From positions 372,001-436,000 of the forward strand of contig NZ_JARBTK010000004.1 in assembly GCF_029240215.1 (NCBI RefSeq): a stretch of DNA of 64,000 nucleotides, read 5' to 3'. A model generated the notes under the pieces. That model worked only from the letters and a program-made list of their open reading frames with translations, made no database searches and was not told where the DNA came from. The stretch's first letter is position 1. Each line of letters opens with the position of its first letter. A program made the position numbers and the translations under genes. Shown piece after piece: positions 27,744 through 36,385 of the stretch. The DNA comes from Chryseobacterium sp. (GTDB lineage Bacteria; Bacteroidota; Bacteroidia; Flavobacteriales; Weeksellaceae).

Positions 27744-30700
27744 ATGAAGAAAATTCTATCTTTTTTTCTTATTTTTTATATATTCTCTATTTCTTTCGCA
27801 CAATTGGATAGGGAACATTGGTTTGCACCAATGGTAGACAGAACGGGAAACCCGAATCCGTATCAAAACTTATATCTTTCCACAAATCGCACAACGCCGT
27901 TTGCAGTAACTATTTATAACAATAACGTTGTGATAGGAACCGTTACTATTAGTAAAAACAATCCTCAGAAATTTGATGTTTTAAGAAGTTATATCATCAC
28001 CACCTTACAGACAGATCTTTTTACTCCGGGTACGAAAGGTTTATATCTGAAAGCAGATTTTCCGTTTTATGCAAACCTGAGATTTTCTGTTTTTAATCAT
28101 GCTGAAATTATCACTTCGAAAGGAATTCCTTCCACCGGAAAAAATTTCTATGTTGCCAATGCTCCTATAACGGTAAGCAATGTTATTCTGAATTTTATGA
28201 CCAGCGTTTTAGCAACAGAAGACAATACTACAGTTACAGTTTCCGGATATAAACCAACCGTACAGTTTTCTAACGGAACAACCGGAGCCACAAATCCTAC
28301 AATGACTTTTATTCTCAATAAAGGACAATCTTATATCATCGACGGTATCGGAGATATTGCAGGAAATTTTGACGGTTTTATCGGTGCAAAAATCACAGCA
28401 GATAAACCCGTTAATATTACCAATGGAAACTTCAACGGTCAATATTCGGGTAATGCACCTTTAAGTTCAGATATTTTAATGGATCAGTCTGTACCTGTTG
28501 AGCAATTGGGAACTCAGTTTGCCTTAGTAAAAGGGAATGGAAGCATTGGAAGCAATATGGAAGGTGCTTTGGTGATTGCAACTCAGGATAATACTCAAAT
28601 TTTCCTTAATAATGAAGGATTACCGATTACTACATTAAATACCGGACAGTATTATGTAGTTCCTGACACGAAATATCAGCTGCAAGGAACCACTCACTAC
28701 AATATGTACATCAGAACAACCAAAAATGCATATGTATATCAGCTTTTGGCGGGAGATTCTGTGAGCGGAACCGAAATTGCAACCGGTGGATTCAACTTTA
28801 TACCAGCTTTAAGCTGTTATCTTCCTAAACAGATCAACGAGATCGGATTTATTAATGAAAATTTTGTACATTCTAATGTCAACCCAACAGGAATACTCAA
28901 TATCCCGACAAAATTAAATTTAGTCACAGAACGAGGTGCAACTGTTACTGTTAATGGGGTAACTCCTCCTGCCACGACAGGACCTTTTGATATGACAGGT
29001 TTAAATGCATGGGTAACTTACGGGATTCCAAATACGACAGGAACGATTACCGTCATTTCTACGAAAGCAATTACGGCAGGAATTACGGCAGGAAGTGACG
29101 CCGTAGGATATGGAGGTTTCTTTGCAGGGTTTTCCACACAACCTGTTATTATCAAATCAGGAGGAGACTGCGTTCCGGGAATTGTTTTAACAGTCGACCC
29201 TATTATTTACGAAACTTATCAATGGTACAGAAACGGAATATTGATTGTGGGTGCAACCGGAACATCTTATACTCCGATACAATCTGGATATTACACTTGT
29301 TCTGTAACGATGGGAAGTTGTGCACCACTTGTAACGGCTCAATATAAAGTTTTAAACTGTTTAAAACTAACCACTGCAAACTATAACATTTGTGATGTTA
29401 AAACCATTGTACCAACCTTTACTACTTCTACACAAACTCCGGTAGTATCAACTGTAGCTATTACTACAGCACCAACTTTGGGAACTGCTGTTATCAATAC
29501 TACAACGGGAGTTATTACGTACACAGCGACCAATCCTTCAGCAGGCGGAACAGATACATTTACTTACACTTTCTGCGGAAACGATCTTGAATTTCCAGAT
29601 TGCGAATCGGTAACTGTAACGATAAACATTCAGCCTGTAACTGTTACCAATACAACATTAACAGTATGTAATGTAAATGGCGTCGGAATATTTGATTTAA
29701 CAACAGCAAATGTCACTACAAATAATCCTGTCATAAAAACTTATTACACAAGTTTATTGGCTGCACAAACAGAAAATGCAACAGGACAAATTCTTGTGCC
29801 GACAACCTATTCTGCTCCAAATGGAACAATTGTTTATGTTGTAGTTAAAAATCCAACAGGCTGTAAAAATATTGCGCAGATTACGCTTAATCTATTCCCT
29901 CTTGCTGTAGTTACAGTTGGAAATTTTGGAGCTCAATGTGATGAAAATCTTGATGGAACAGTGAATGTAGTATTATCAGACATTACCCTTTTGATTCTGA
30001 ATAATCCAACATATTTTACCAATGTAAGATATTATGCATTACTTACAGATGCGAATCTCGGAAATAACAATATTCTTCCCAATAACTGGAGCTACACTGC
30101 AAACACAACGATTTATATTCGTGTAGATTCTCCGGATGGCTGTGCACCCGTTATACAGCCGATCAATTTTACAGTCGGAACAAGACTTCCTTTACTGACG
30201 ACTTCTGTAGTCACTAACTTCTGTGACGATGATTTAGATGGAATTAAACCTGTCAATCTTGCGCAGTTTTTACCACAGTTTACAGCAGACCCTTTAGTAA
30301 CAGTAAGCTATCATTCAACTTTAGCCGATGCCCAGAATGATACAGCTGCGATCAGTGGTGCGGTAACACTTACAGGAACACAGACTTATTACATAAGATT
30401 TGAAAAAGCAGGATTCTGTCCGAATGTTGCAACTTTAAGAATCACTCTTAAAACTCCTAAAAAATCTGATATTTTAGTTGATAAATTAATCTGTCCCAAA
30501 ACTACAACCACATTAGATGCAGGTTCCGGATTTACAGCATATCTCTGGAGCACAGGAGCTACTACTCCATCAATTACGAATGTTGCTGCAGGAAATTATT
30601 GGGTAGAGCTTACTTTTGACGGCTGTGTTTACAAACAGTTTGTGAATGTTTCAGAATCTGTTTTACCGGTTATTACATCTATCGACATTAACGGATCGAC

Positions 30701-31163
30701 AGTAACTATCGGCGTAAGCGGTGGAGTTCCACCTTACGAATATTCTTTGGATAACAATACCTGGCAAAGTTCAAATGTTTTTTATAATGTGACAACCGGC
30801 AATCATAAAATCTATATCAGAGATTCCCAAAGATGTGACGTTGTAGAAAAAACTTTTGTTATTATTAATTTGATCAACACCATTACACCAAACGGAGACG
30901 GTCACAATGATGATATTGATTATTCAGCACTGATGAGCAAAGACAATCTTGAATTCAGAATTTTTGACCGATACGGAGCAGAAGTTTTCAGAGGTGCACC
31001 TTCAAACAATTTTACATGGGACGGAAAGATGAAAGGAAGACCTGTGTCTACAGCTACTTATTGGTATTTTATAAGCTGGACAGAATCTGGAAATGTAACT
31101 AATGTAAAATATAGCAGTTGGCTCTTGGTGAAAAACAGAAATGACAGTCTGTGGGACAAATAA
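27744..31163 (+). CDS. Giant T9SS type B secreted protein with IgGFc-binding-like N-terminus (member 4)
   Basis: 1139 aa. Signal peptide about 1-20 (ends ISFAQ). N-terminal module from LDREHWFAPMVDRTG to GGFFAGFSTQPVI. Then an Ig-like domain (YETYQWYRNGILIVG), a cadherin-like domain (GTAVINTTTGVITYTATN), one ~190-residue unit related to the tandem units of member 1 (NLGNNNILPNNWSYTANTT, CDDDLDGIKPVNL), the AYLWSTGATTPSI region and a SprB-like domain. The type B sorting domain starts at residue 1045 (NTITPNGDGHNDDIDYSAL). Unlike the other three, which end KNRE, it continues to KNRNDSLWDK. No terminator is visible after it. Closest to member 1 in domain content. Confidence 0.88.
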   Translation: MKKILSFFLIFYIFSISFAQLDREHWFAPMVDRTGNPNPYQNLYLSTNRTTPFAVTIYNNNVVIGTVTISKNNPQKFDVLRSYIITTLQTDLFTPGTKGLYLKADFPFYANLRFSVFNHAEIITSKGIPSTGKNFYVANAPITVSNVILNFMTSVLATEDNTTVTVSGYKPTVQFSNGTTGATNPTMTFILNKGQSYIIDGIGDIAGNFDGFIGAKITADKPVNITNGNFNGQYSGNAPLSSDILMDQSVPVEQLGTQFALVKGNGSIGSNMEGALVIATQDNTQIFLNNEGLPITTLNTGQYYVVPDTKYQLQGTTHYNMYIRTTKNAYVYQLLAGDSVSGTEIATGGFNFIPALSCYLPKQINEIGFINENFVHSNVNPTGILNIPTKLNLVTERGATVTVNGVTPPATTGPFDMTGLNAWVTYGIPNTTGTITVISTKAITAGITAGSDAVGYGGFFAGFSTQPVIIKSGGDCVPGIVLTVDPIIYETYQWYRNGILIVGATGTSYTPIQSGYYTCSVTMGSCAPLVTAQYKVLNCLKLTTANYNICDVKTIVPTFTTSTQTPVVSTVAITTAPTLGTAVINTTTGVITYTATNPSAGGTDTFTYTFCGNDLEFPDCESVTVTINIQPVTVTNTTLTVCNVNGVGIFDLTTANVTTNNPVIKTYYTSLLAAQTENATGQILVPTTYSAPNGTIVYVVVKNPTGCKNIAQITLNLFPLAVVTVGNFGAQCDENLDGTVNVVLSDITLLILNNPTYFTNVRYYALLTDANLGNNNILPNNWSYTANTTIYIRVDSPDGCAPVIQPINFTVGTRLPLLTTSVVTNFCDDDLDGIKPVNLAQFLPQFTADPLVTVSYHSTLADAQNDTAAISGAVTLTGTQTYYIRFEKAGFCPNVATLRITLKTPKKSDILVDKLICPKTTTTLDAGSGFTAYLWSTGATTPSITNVAAGNYWVELTFDGCVYKQFVNVSESVLPVITSIDINGSTVTIGVSGGVPPYEYSLDNNTWQSSNVFYNVTTGNHKIYIRDSQRCDVVEKTFVIINLINTITPNGDGHNDDIDYSALMSKDNLEFRIFDRYGAEVFRGAPSNNFTWDGKMKGRPVSTATYWYFISWTESGNVTNVKYSSWLLVKNRNDSLWDK

Positions 31164-31283
31164 ACTAAGTTTTTAAATGATAATCACCGTTTTATAACAT
31201 TCATTAACAGTTTAAATAAAAGTTTAATATAATTTTAACCTGTTTCAAAGGGAGTAATATTAAATAATGATGCTTTTGTTGTG

Positions 31284-31291
31284 TAATTTTG
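31284..31291 (+). promoter_or_regulatory. -7 promoter box of the carboxypeptidase-regulatory-like gene
   Basis: TAATTTTG, TAnnTTTG match, ending 8 bases before ATG 31300. It lies downstream of the in-frame ATGs at 31267 and 31270, which it excludes as starts. Confidence 0.65.
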
Positions 31292-31299
31292 CACATTAT

Positions 31300-32088
31300 A
31301 TGAATAAAGTAATTACCCTTTTGTTATTGATTTTTATTGCTAAAATTAATGCACAGATTTTTTCGGGTCAGGTTTTTTTAAGAGACAACTCTGTATTGTA
31401 TCTTAATCAGGTTTATGTGACCAATCTTACTACTTACAAAACCGTACTTACCAATTATAACGGAGATTTTACCATTCAGGCGAATCCTGAAGATGTGATC
31501 CGTTTTACATCAATTGTTACCGAGAGGAAAGATATAAAGCTTTCGCCACAAAGTTTCAGCAACCGTAATTTAGTTGAGCTAAAAGTTGCTTACCATGACA
31601 TCCAGGAAGTAGTGATCAACCGTTTCCGACCAACCGGAAATCTGAGGTATGATGTCAATTCATTGAGAAAAGAAGACAAAGCTTACGCATTGAAGAAAGT
31701 GATCGGTCTTCCCGAGCCGAAAGGTGATGGCACCCCACCACAGCTTCCTGTTGCCGGTTTAAGGGATGGAGGTCTTACTTTCAGTTTAGAAAGTATTTTT
31801 GATATTTTATCGGGTGAAAGAAAGAAAAAACAGCGTTATGTAGCTTACGAAAGAATGACCAATTCTGTAACGCAGATCAAAAATTACTTAGGAAAAGACT
31901 ACTTCACAAGATTTAAAATTCCTGAAAATCTGATTGACAATTTTCTTCAGTTCGTCTATACCTCAGAAAATGTAGAAGTTTACGTACAAACCGGAAATTT
32001 TGAAGCTGTGAAACTTCCAATCGAAAAATACATGCCCATCTATCAGAGAAGGTTAAGAAATTCACACTTACAGGAGGTCGTTAAGTAA
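31300..32088 (+). CDS. Secreted carboxypeptidase-regulatory-like domain protein
   Basis: 262 aa with a signal peptide (MNKVITLLLLIFIAKINAQ). Residues ~20-95 resemble the CarboxypepD_reg-like beta-sandwich (FSGQVFLRDNSVLYLNQVYV, then TNYNGDFTIQANPEDVIRFT), a fold common at the N-terminus of Bacteroidota TonB-dependent receptors and in free-standing periplasmic proteins. The rest (~170 residues, with VVINRFRPTGNLRYDVNSL) carries no family I recognise and no beta-barrel. ATG 31300 is chosen because of the -7 box at 31284. It is the first gene after the giant surface genes and shares their direction. Confidence 0.75.
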   Translation: MNKVITLLLLIFIAKINAQIFSGQVFLRDNSVLYLNQVYVTNLTTYKTVLTNYNGDFTIQANPEDVIRFTSIVTERKDIKLSPQSFSNRNLVELKVAYHDIQEVVINRFRPTGNLRYDVNSLRKEDKAYALKKVIGLPEPKGDGTPPQLPVAGLRDGGLTFSLESIFDILSGERKKKQRYVAYERMTNSVTQIKNYLGKDYFTRFKIPENLIDNFLQFVYTSENVEVYVQTGNFEAVKLPIEKYMPIYQRRLRNSHLQEVVK

Positions 32089-32256
32089 AATATCTCCGGA
32101 ATTTGAAGTTTAAACATTTTTTTCTTAAAAATTTAGCCTTCTTTTTTTTCAATCTTTAAAAATATGTCTAATTTTATGGTGTTAAGAACCAATCACATCA
32201 CCTCTTTACAAATATTTGAAGAAAACATAACTTCAATCGCCTTAATGTAATATTAA

Positions 32257-33039
32257 ATGAAAAAGTTACTTTTAGTTTTTACAACACTCCTATTTATCTG
32301 CTTATCTGCCCAAAAACAGGGTAAGGATTACAGCAACATTCTGAAAAGTAAAAATATATACGAAATCAATGCTTTCCTGAGAGACGCTCATCCCGATGAT
32401 CCTAGAAGATCGGTTATGAAACCAAAAGTAATGGATCTTATGAAAGAATACATCAAAAATGCGGCTCCGGGTGATCAGAAAGTAAGACAAATGCAGGATT
32501 GGCTGGCTATGCTCAAAAGAAAACCATCTACAAAAATTACTTTTGATGAGATGAATGCCATCATCAAGCAAAAACAGATCGCAAAATATCAGCGAGAGCT
32601 ACAGGTTGGTCAGTCAGCTATTGTTTACACACCAAGCTCACCCAAAAACGTTTTTGTAGCATCTCCTACAGTTGCAAAAACTACCGCAGTCATTGCCGAT
32701 ACAGAAGCAACAGAATTTAATATGCTTATGGCAGATAACCCGATAGAACACAAAAACAAAACTGTTAAAATACTAAACTCTTTATTCGATAATGATCCCA
32801 ACGCAAAAGAATGTATCATCATGATCGAAAATAAATCTGACTGTAACATCATTGTCAGAATTGAAGGTGTCGGAACTACAAAATACCGACTTCCGGTTCC
32901 TGCAGGCGGTGATAATTCTCTCGTAATACAAAAAGGTGATTACCTATTGACAAGTATTGTTTGCGGTGCTCAATATGCATCGCAGAAAACCATTCAAAAA
33001 CCATTGATGGTTGCTTTGGGAAGTTCTTCAAAAAAGTAG
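32257..33039 (+). CDS. Secreted protein of the four-member paralog family
   Basis: 260 aa, signal peptide MKKLLLVFTTLLFICLSAQ. N-terminal helical part contains INAFLRDAHPDDPRRSVMKP, matched by IEEYLKKAHPEDPKKHILQS in the gene at 33827. The C-terminal domain, about residues 185-255, has NKSDCNIIVRIEGVG and IVCGAQYASQK with the two conserved Cys of the family. No enzymatic motif is visible. It sits between the carboxypeptidase-regulatory-like gene and trmB; a 168-base AT-rich gap precedes it. Function unknown; a secreted structural or stress protein is possible. Confidence 0.75.
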   Translation: MKKLLLVFTTLLFICLSAQKQGKDYSNILKSKNIYEINAFLRDAHPDDPRRSVMKPKVMDLMKEYIKNAAPGDQKVRQMQDWLAMLKRKPSTKITFDEMNAIIKQKQIAKYQRELQVGQSAIVYTPSSPKNVFVASPTVAKTTAVIADTEATEFNMLMADNPIEHKNKTVKILNSLFDNDPNAKECIIMIENKSDCNIIVRIEGVGTTKYRLPVPAGGDNSLVIQKGDYLLTSIVCGAQYASQKTIQKPLMVALGSSSKK

Positions 33040-33106
33040 TTTCTGAAAACAAATTCAGCTTTTTTCTTTTAGCGTTAAATATCAATGAATTCTATATTAT
33101 TTTTGC

Positions 33107-33114
33107 TAATTTTG
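33107..33114 (+). promoter_or_regulatory. -7 promoter box of trmB
   Basis: TAATTTTG ends 19 bases before the trmB ATG. A second match (TATTTTTG) lies at 33098-33105, so either could be used. Confidence 0.6.
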
Positions 33115-33133
33115 CGGGATTTCATATTTAAAC

Positions 33134-33811
33134 ATGGGTAAGAACAAATTAGCAAGATTCGCAGAAAATAAAATATTACCAAACGTCATTCAGCCGACAA
33201 GAGAAGAAGCCATTAACGGTTTTGAACTCAAAGGGAATTGGAGAAAAGATTTCTTTAAAAACGACAGACCTATCGTTTTAGAATTAGGCTGTGGAAAAGG
33301 CGAATATACAGTAGGACTTGCCAAAACATTTACCGAAAAAAACTTTATCGGAATTGACATCAAAGGTGCCAGATTTTGGTTTGGAGCAAAAGAAGCTGTC
33401 GATAATGGCATGGACAATGTTGCTTTTTTGAGATCTCAAATCGAGTTGGTAGATCATTTTTTTGCTGAAAATGAAGTTGACGAAATCTGGATCACTTTTC
33501 CGGATCCGCAGATTAAATACAAACGTACAAAACACAGACTGACTCACCCTGATTTTCTTGAACGATATAAAAAATTCCTGAAACCAGGCGGAATCATCCA
33601 TCTCAAAACCGATTCAGAATTTCTGCATGGGTATACTTTGGGCTATCTGCAAGGTGCCGGTTATGAAATTATCTCGGCTCACCACGATATTTACGGAGCA
33701 TTGGAATATGATCCGAATACGCCTCATTTAAGAGACATCAGAACCTATTACGAAGAACTTTTTTCTGCTAAAGGAAAAACAATTACATACATAAAATTCA
33801 GAATTAATTAA
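33134..33811 (+). CDS. trmB: tRNA (guanine-N7-)-methyltransferase
   Basis: Makes m7G46 in the variable loop of tRNAs using S-adenosylmethionine. 225 aa. The SAM-binding motif I is LELGCGKGEYTVGLA, followed by IGIDIKGARFWFGAKEA; the family signature WITFPDPQIKYKRTKHRLTH contains the catalytic Asp, and KPGGIIHLKTDSEF follows. Normal length for TrmB, no fusion. It is followed 15 bases later by lipoprotein genes in the same direction. Confidence 0.96.
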   Translation: MGKNKLARFAENKILPNVIQPTREEAINGFELKGNWRKDFFKNDRPIVLELGCGKGEYTVGLAKTFTEKNFIGIDIKGARFWFGAKEAVDNGMDNVAFLRSQIELVDHFFAENEVDEIWITFPDPQIKYKRTKHRLTHPDFLERYKKFLKPGGIIHLKTDSEFLHGYTLGYLQGAGYEIISAHHDIYGALEYDPNTPHLRDIRTYYEELFSAKGKTITYIKFRIN

Positions 33812-33826
33812 TGAAAAAATAACTTG

Positions 33827-34552
33827 ATGAAAAAAAATCCCCTCATCATTTTATTCTTCTCTCTCACACTATCATGTTCAACACAAAGCGCAAATAGTGA
33901 CGATATTTTAAAAAACACAAACATTACCGAGATTGAAGAATATTTGAAAAAAGCACATCCCGAAGATCCCAAAAAACATATTTTGCAATCTAAGCTGATT
34001 GCGCTTAGAAATAAAGAATGGACGAAAGGTGCACTTACTGCAAAACCAATGGAAGTACGGCCCATTATCACAGAGTTTCCGCAAAGCCTGAAAGGGAAAA
34101 GCATTTCTGATGATTCTGAAGAGTTTAAAAAGCTAATCGCCGAAACTACTTCCGAGCATAAGGAGAAAACCATAAAACTGCTCAATACGATGTTTAATGA
34201 AAACATCAACAGCAATGAAGCAATTCTGCTTTTCAGAAATAATTCTGAATGCAATATGGTTTTAAAAATCAATGGTAAAAAGTTTTATAATCTGGCTGTT
34301 CCTTCTCACAACGAAAATTTTATTGTTTTAGATAAAGACAACTACTCTATTTCCGGAAATGTCTGCGATGTAAAATATACCTCACAAAAACAGATCAGGA
34401 AAAATATTCAGGTAGTGATTAATAATCCTGAGTATAAACAATTTAATGAAAATAAAAATTTAGCTTTAAACAGTAATCTAAGAAAGGATTCAGACGAAAA
34501 ATATCCAATAAAAAAAACTAATTTAGCCAAACAAAAAAAGAAGAAAAAGTAA
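33827..34552 (+). CDS. Lipoprotein of the four-member paralog family
   Basis: 241 aa. Lipoprotein signal peptide with lipobox LTLSC (Cys17), so it is probably membrane-anchored. N-terminal IEEYLKKAHPEDPKKHILQS matches the gene at 32257. The shared C-terminal domain (~120-205) has NNSECNMVLKINGKKFY and NVCDVKYTSQKQIRK with the two conserved Cys. The last ~35 residues are very Lys/Asn-rich and unique to this member. ATG 33827 is preferred over TTG 33824. The next gene starts 2 bases after its stop, so the two are probably co-translated. Confidence 0.75.
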   Translation: MKKNPLIILFFSLTLSCSTQSANSDDILKNTNITEIEEYLKKAHPEDPKKHILQSKLIALRNKEWTKGALTAKPMEVRPIITEFPQSLKGKSISDDSEEFKKLIAETTSEHKEKTIKLLNTMFNENINSNEAILLFRNNSECNMVLKINGKKFYNLAVPSHNENFIVLDKDNYSISGNVCDVKYTSQKQIRKNIQVVINNPEYKQFNENKNLALNSNLRKDSDEKYPIKKTNLAKQKKKKK

Positions 34553-34554
34553 AC

Positions 34555-34965
34555 ATGAAAAGATTGTTTGTATGCTCAGCAATTGTATTTATTTTAAACA
34601 GTTGTGCTCCCACATACAATAATTATCCCGGCTCAAATTCTTCGTCAAACACAGAACGGGAATATCAGGAAGTTTTAAAAACCTATAAATCTGAAACTGC
34701 GGAAGTTCTCACCTATCTTCTTAACGGCGCATCTTCCGAAGAAGCTAAAACAGCATTAACTGTCGAAAATACTTCACGTTGCAATATGGTTTTGACTGTA
34801 AGCGGAAATAATTATTTTAAAAGAATCCCGATTGGAAAAGGAAAAATCGGTTCAGTGATGATTCCTAAAAATCAAACGTATAAATTATCTGGAATGGTTT
34901 GTAAATCTTCTTATCAGACTTCAAAATTCATTTCAGATTCTTATTCTGTAAAGCTTTTAGATTAA
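34555..34965 (+). CDS. Small lipoprotein of the four-member paralog family
   Basis: 136 aa. Lipobox LNSC (Cys17). It is mostly the shared C-terminal domain: NTSRCNMVLTVSGNNYF, then about 30 residues later MVCKSSYQTSKF, with both conserved Cys. It lacks the N-terminal helical part. It follows its paralog by 2 bases and ends at a bidirectional terminator shared with rpsB. Unknown function. Confidence 0.72.
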   Translation: MKRLFVCSAIVFILNSCAPTYNNYPGSNSSSNTEREYQEVLKTYKSETAEVLTYLLNGASSEEAKTALTVENTSRCNMVLTVSGNNYFKRIPIGKGKIGSVMIPKNQTYKLSGMVCKSSYQTSKFISDSYSVKLLD

Positions 34966-34986
34966 AAATTTTAAATAAAAACATAA

Positions 34987-35020
34987 AAAATCCGCTAAAC
35001 TTAGTTTAGCGGATTTTATT
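34987..35020. terminator. Bidirectional intrinsic terminator between the lipoprotein operon and rpsB
   Basis: Perfect 14-base stem 34987-35000 / 35004-35017 with a TTA loop. An A run upstream and T residues downstream allow it to stop transcription from both the plus-strand lipoprotein operon and the minus-strand rplM-rpsI-rpsB operon. Confidence 0.9.
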
Positions 35021-35042
35021 ATTTTAAAGATAAAACCTTTAA

Positions 35043-35810
35043 TTATTCAGCAGCAGCGTCGAAATCTGCATCTTTATCAGCAGATACTACTTCTCCTTCT
35101 TCTTTAGATTTTTCTTTATCAGCTTTTCTCTGAGACTGACCTTCTTTGATAGAATCTGAAACTACGTTTAAGATCATATCGATAGATTTTGAAGCATCAT
35201 CGTTTCCTGGGATAACGAAGTCAACTTTTCTTGGGTCAGAGTTTGTATCAACAATACCGAAAACTGGAATACCTAATTTCTTAGCTTCAGTTACAGCGAT
35301 GTGTTCTCTCATGATATCTACAACGAAGATTGCAGAAGGAAGACGTACCATGTCAGAGATAGAACCTAAGTTTTTCTCTAAGTTAGCTCTTTGTCTGTCA
35401 ACTTGTAATCTTTCTTTTTTAGATAAAGTTTCGAACGTACCGTCTTTTTTCATTTTGTCGATAGAGTTCATTTTCTTTACAGCTTTTCTGATTGTAACGA
35501 AATTCGTTAACATACCTCCCGGCCATCTTTCTGTAATATAAGGCATATTAAGTTCAGCAGCGTGCTTAGCAACTACTTCTTTCGCTTGCTTTTTGGTAGC
35601 TACGAAAAGAACTTTTTTACCTGCAGAAGTTAATTTTTCTAAAGCGCTGCACGCTTCATCTAATTTAACAGCTGTTTTATGTAAGTCTACAATGTGAATA
35701 CCATTTTTCTCCATAAAAATGTATGGAGCCATATTTGGATTCCACTTTCTAGTCATGTGACCGAAGTGTACACCAGCCTCTAGAAGGTCTTTTACATTTG
35801 CTTTTGCCAT
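35043..35810 (-). CDS. rpsB: Small ribosomal subunit protein uS2
   Basis: 255 aa. Begins AKANVKDLLEAGVHFGHMTRKW and contains KNGIHIVDLHKTAVKL, TERWPGGMLTNFVTIRKA and VDTNSDPRKVDFVIPGNDDA, all typical of uS2. The C-terminus is an acidic/lysine-rich tail. It is the last gene of the minus-strand ribosomal operon, 183 bases after rpsI. tsf, which normally follows rpsB, is absent here: a terminator follows at once and tsf is 18 kb away on the other strand. Confidence 0.98.
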   Translation of the reverse strand: MAKANVKDLLEAGVHFGHMTRKWNPNMAPYIFMEKNGIHIVDLHKTAVKLDEACSALEKLTSAGKKVLFVATKKQAKEVVAKHAAELNMPYITERWPGGMLTNFVTIRKAVKKMNSIDKMKKDGTFETLSKKERLQVDRQRANLEKNLGSISDMVRLPSAIFVVDIMREHIAVTEAKKLGIPVFGIVDTNSDPRKVDFVIPGNDDASKSIDMILNVVSDSIKEGQSQRKADKEKSKEEGEVVSADKDADFDAAAE

Positions 35811-35993
35811 GTTTTCTGTTTTTGTTAGTTTACTTTCCGTTTCTTAAACAATCAACGACTTCTTTAGATGGGAGAAGTGTTTGGATGCTAAACGTAACGG
35901 GCAATTTTTTTGTTTTGATAAATAGCTTTCAGATATAAGACAACAGACAGAAAAAATTCTGAAATCTGATATCCTGAATCTGAAGTCTGAAAA

Positions 35994-36380
35994 TTAACGT
36001 TTTGAGAACTGGAATCTCTTTCTTGCTTTTTTCTGACCTGGTTTCTTTCTTTCTACCATTCTTGCATCTCTTGTAAGTAAACCTGCAGGCTTCAATAACA
36101 ATCTGTACTCAGCATTGATTTCGCAAAGCGCTCTAGAAATACCTAATCTGATAGCTTCTGCCTGACCTGTATTACCACCACCGAAAACATTTACGGTAAC
36201 ATCATACTGACCTGCAGTCTCAGAAAGGATAAACGGCTGATTTAATTTATAAACCATTACGTCTGTAGAGAAATAAGTTGCAGCATCTTTACCGTTTACT
36301 GTAATCACACCAGAACCTGGTTTTACATAAACTCTTGCTACAGAAGTCTTTCTTCTTCCGATTTTGTGAACTATAGACAT
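35994..36380 (-). CDS. rpsI: Small ribosomal subunit protein uS9
   Basis: 128 aa. [19 protein letters not shown] at the N-terminus, [19 protein letters not shown] in the middle and the basic tail [12 protein letters not shown] reaching the P-site tRNA. Follows rplM by 5 bases. The 183 bases between it and rpsB hold short degenerate CTGAAATCTGA-like repeats and no obvious promoter. Confidence 0.98.
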   Translation of the reverse strand: MSIVHKIGRRKTSVARVYVKPGSGVITVNGKDAATYFSTDVMVYKLNQPFILSETAGQYDVTVNVFGGGNTGQAEAIRLGISRALCEINAEYRLLLKPAGLLTRDARMVERKKPGQKKARKRFQFSKR

Positions 36381-36385
36381 ATTAA

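Noticed and set aside
17602..31163. The giant genes as a non-ribosomal peptide or polyketide system because of size and repetition
   Set aside because: Signal peptides, Ig-like folds and type B sorting tails are clear; no adenylation, ketosynthase or carrier motifs are present.
34555..34965. 34555 gene as a truncated remnant of its neighbour
   Set aside because: It has its own intact lipobox, complete shared domain and both conserved Cys, so a short functional paralog is more likely.
35840..35993. CRISPR-like or regulatory short repeats between rpsI and rpsB
   Set aside because: The CTGAAATCTGA-type units are degenerate, unevenly spaced and too few; low-complexity sequence of this kind also occurs before aroA (61217-61275).
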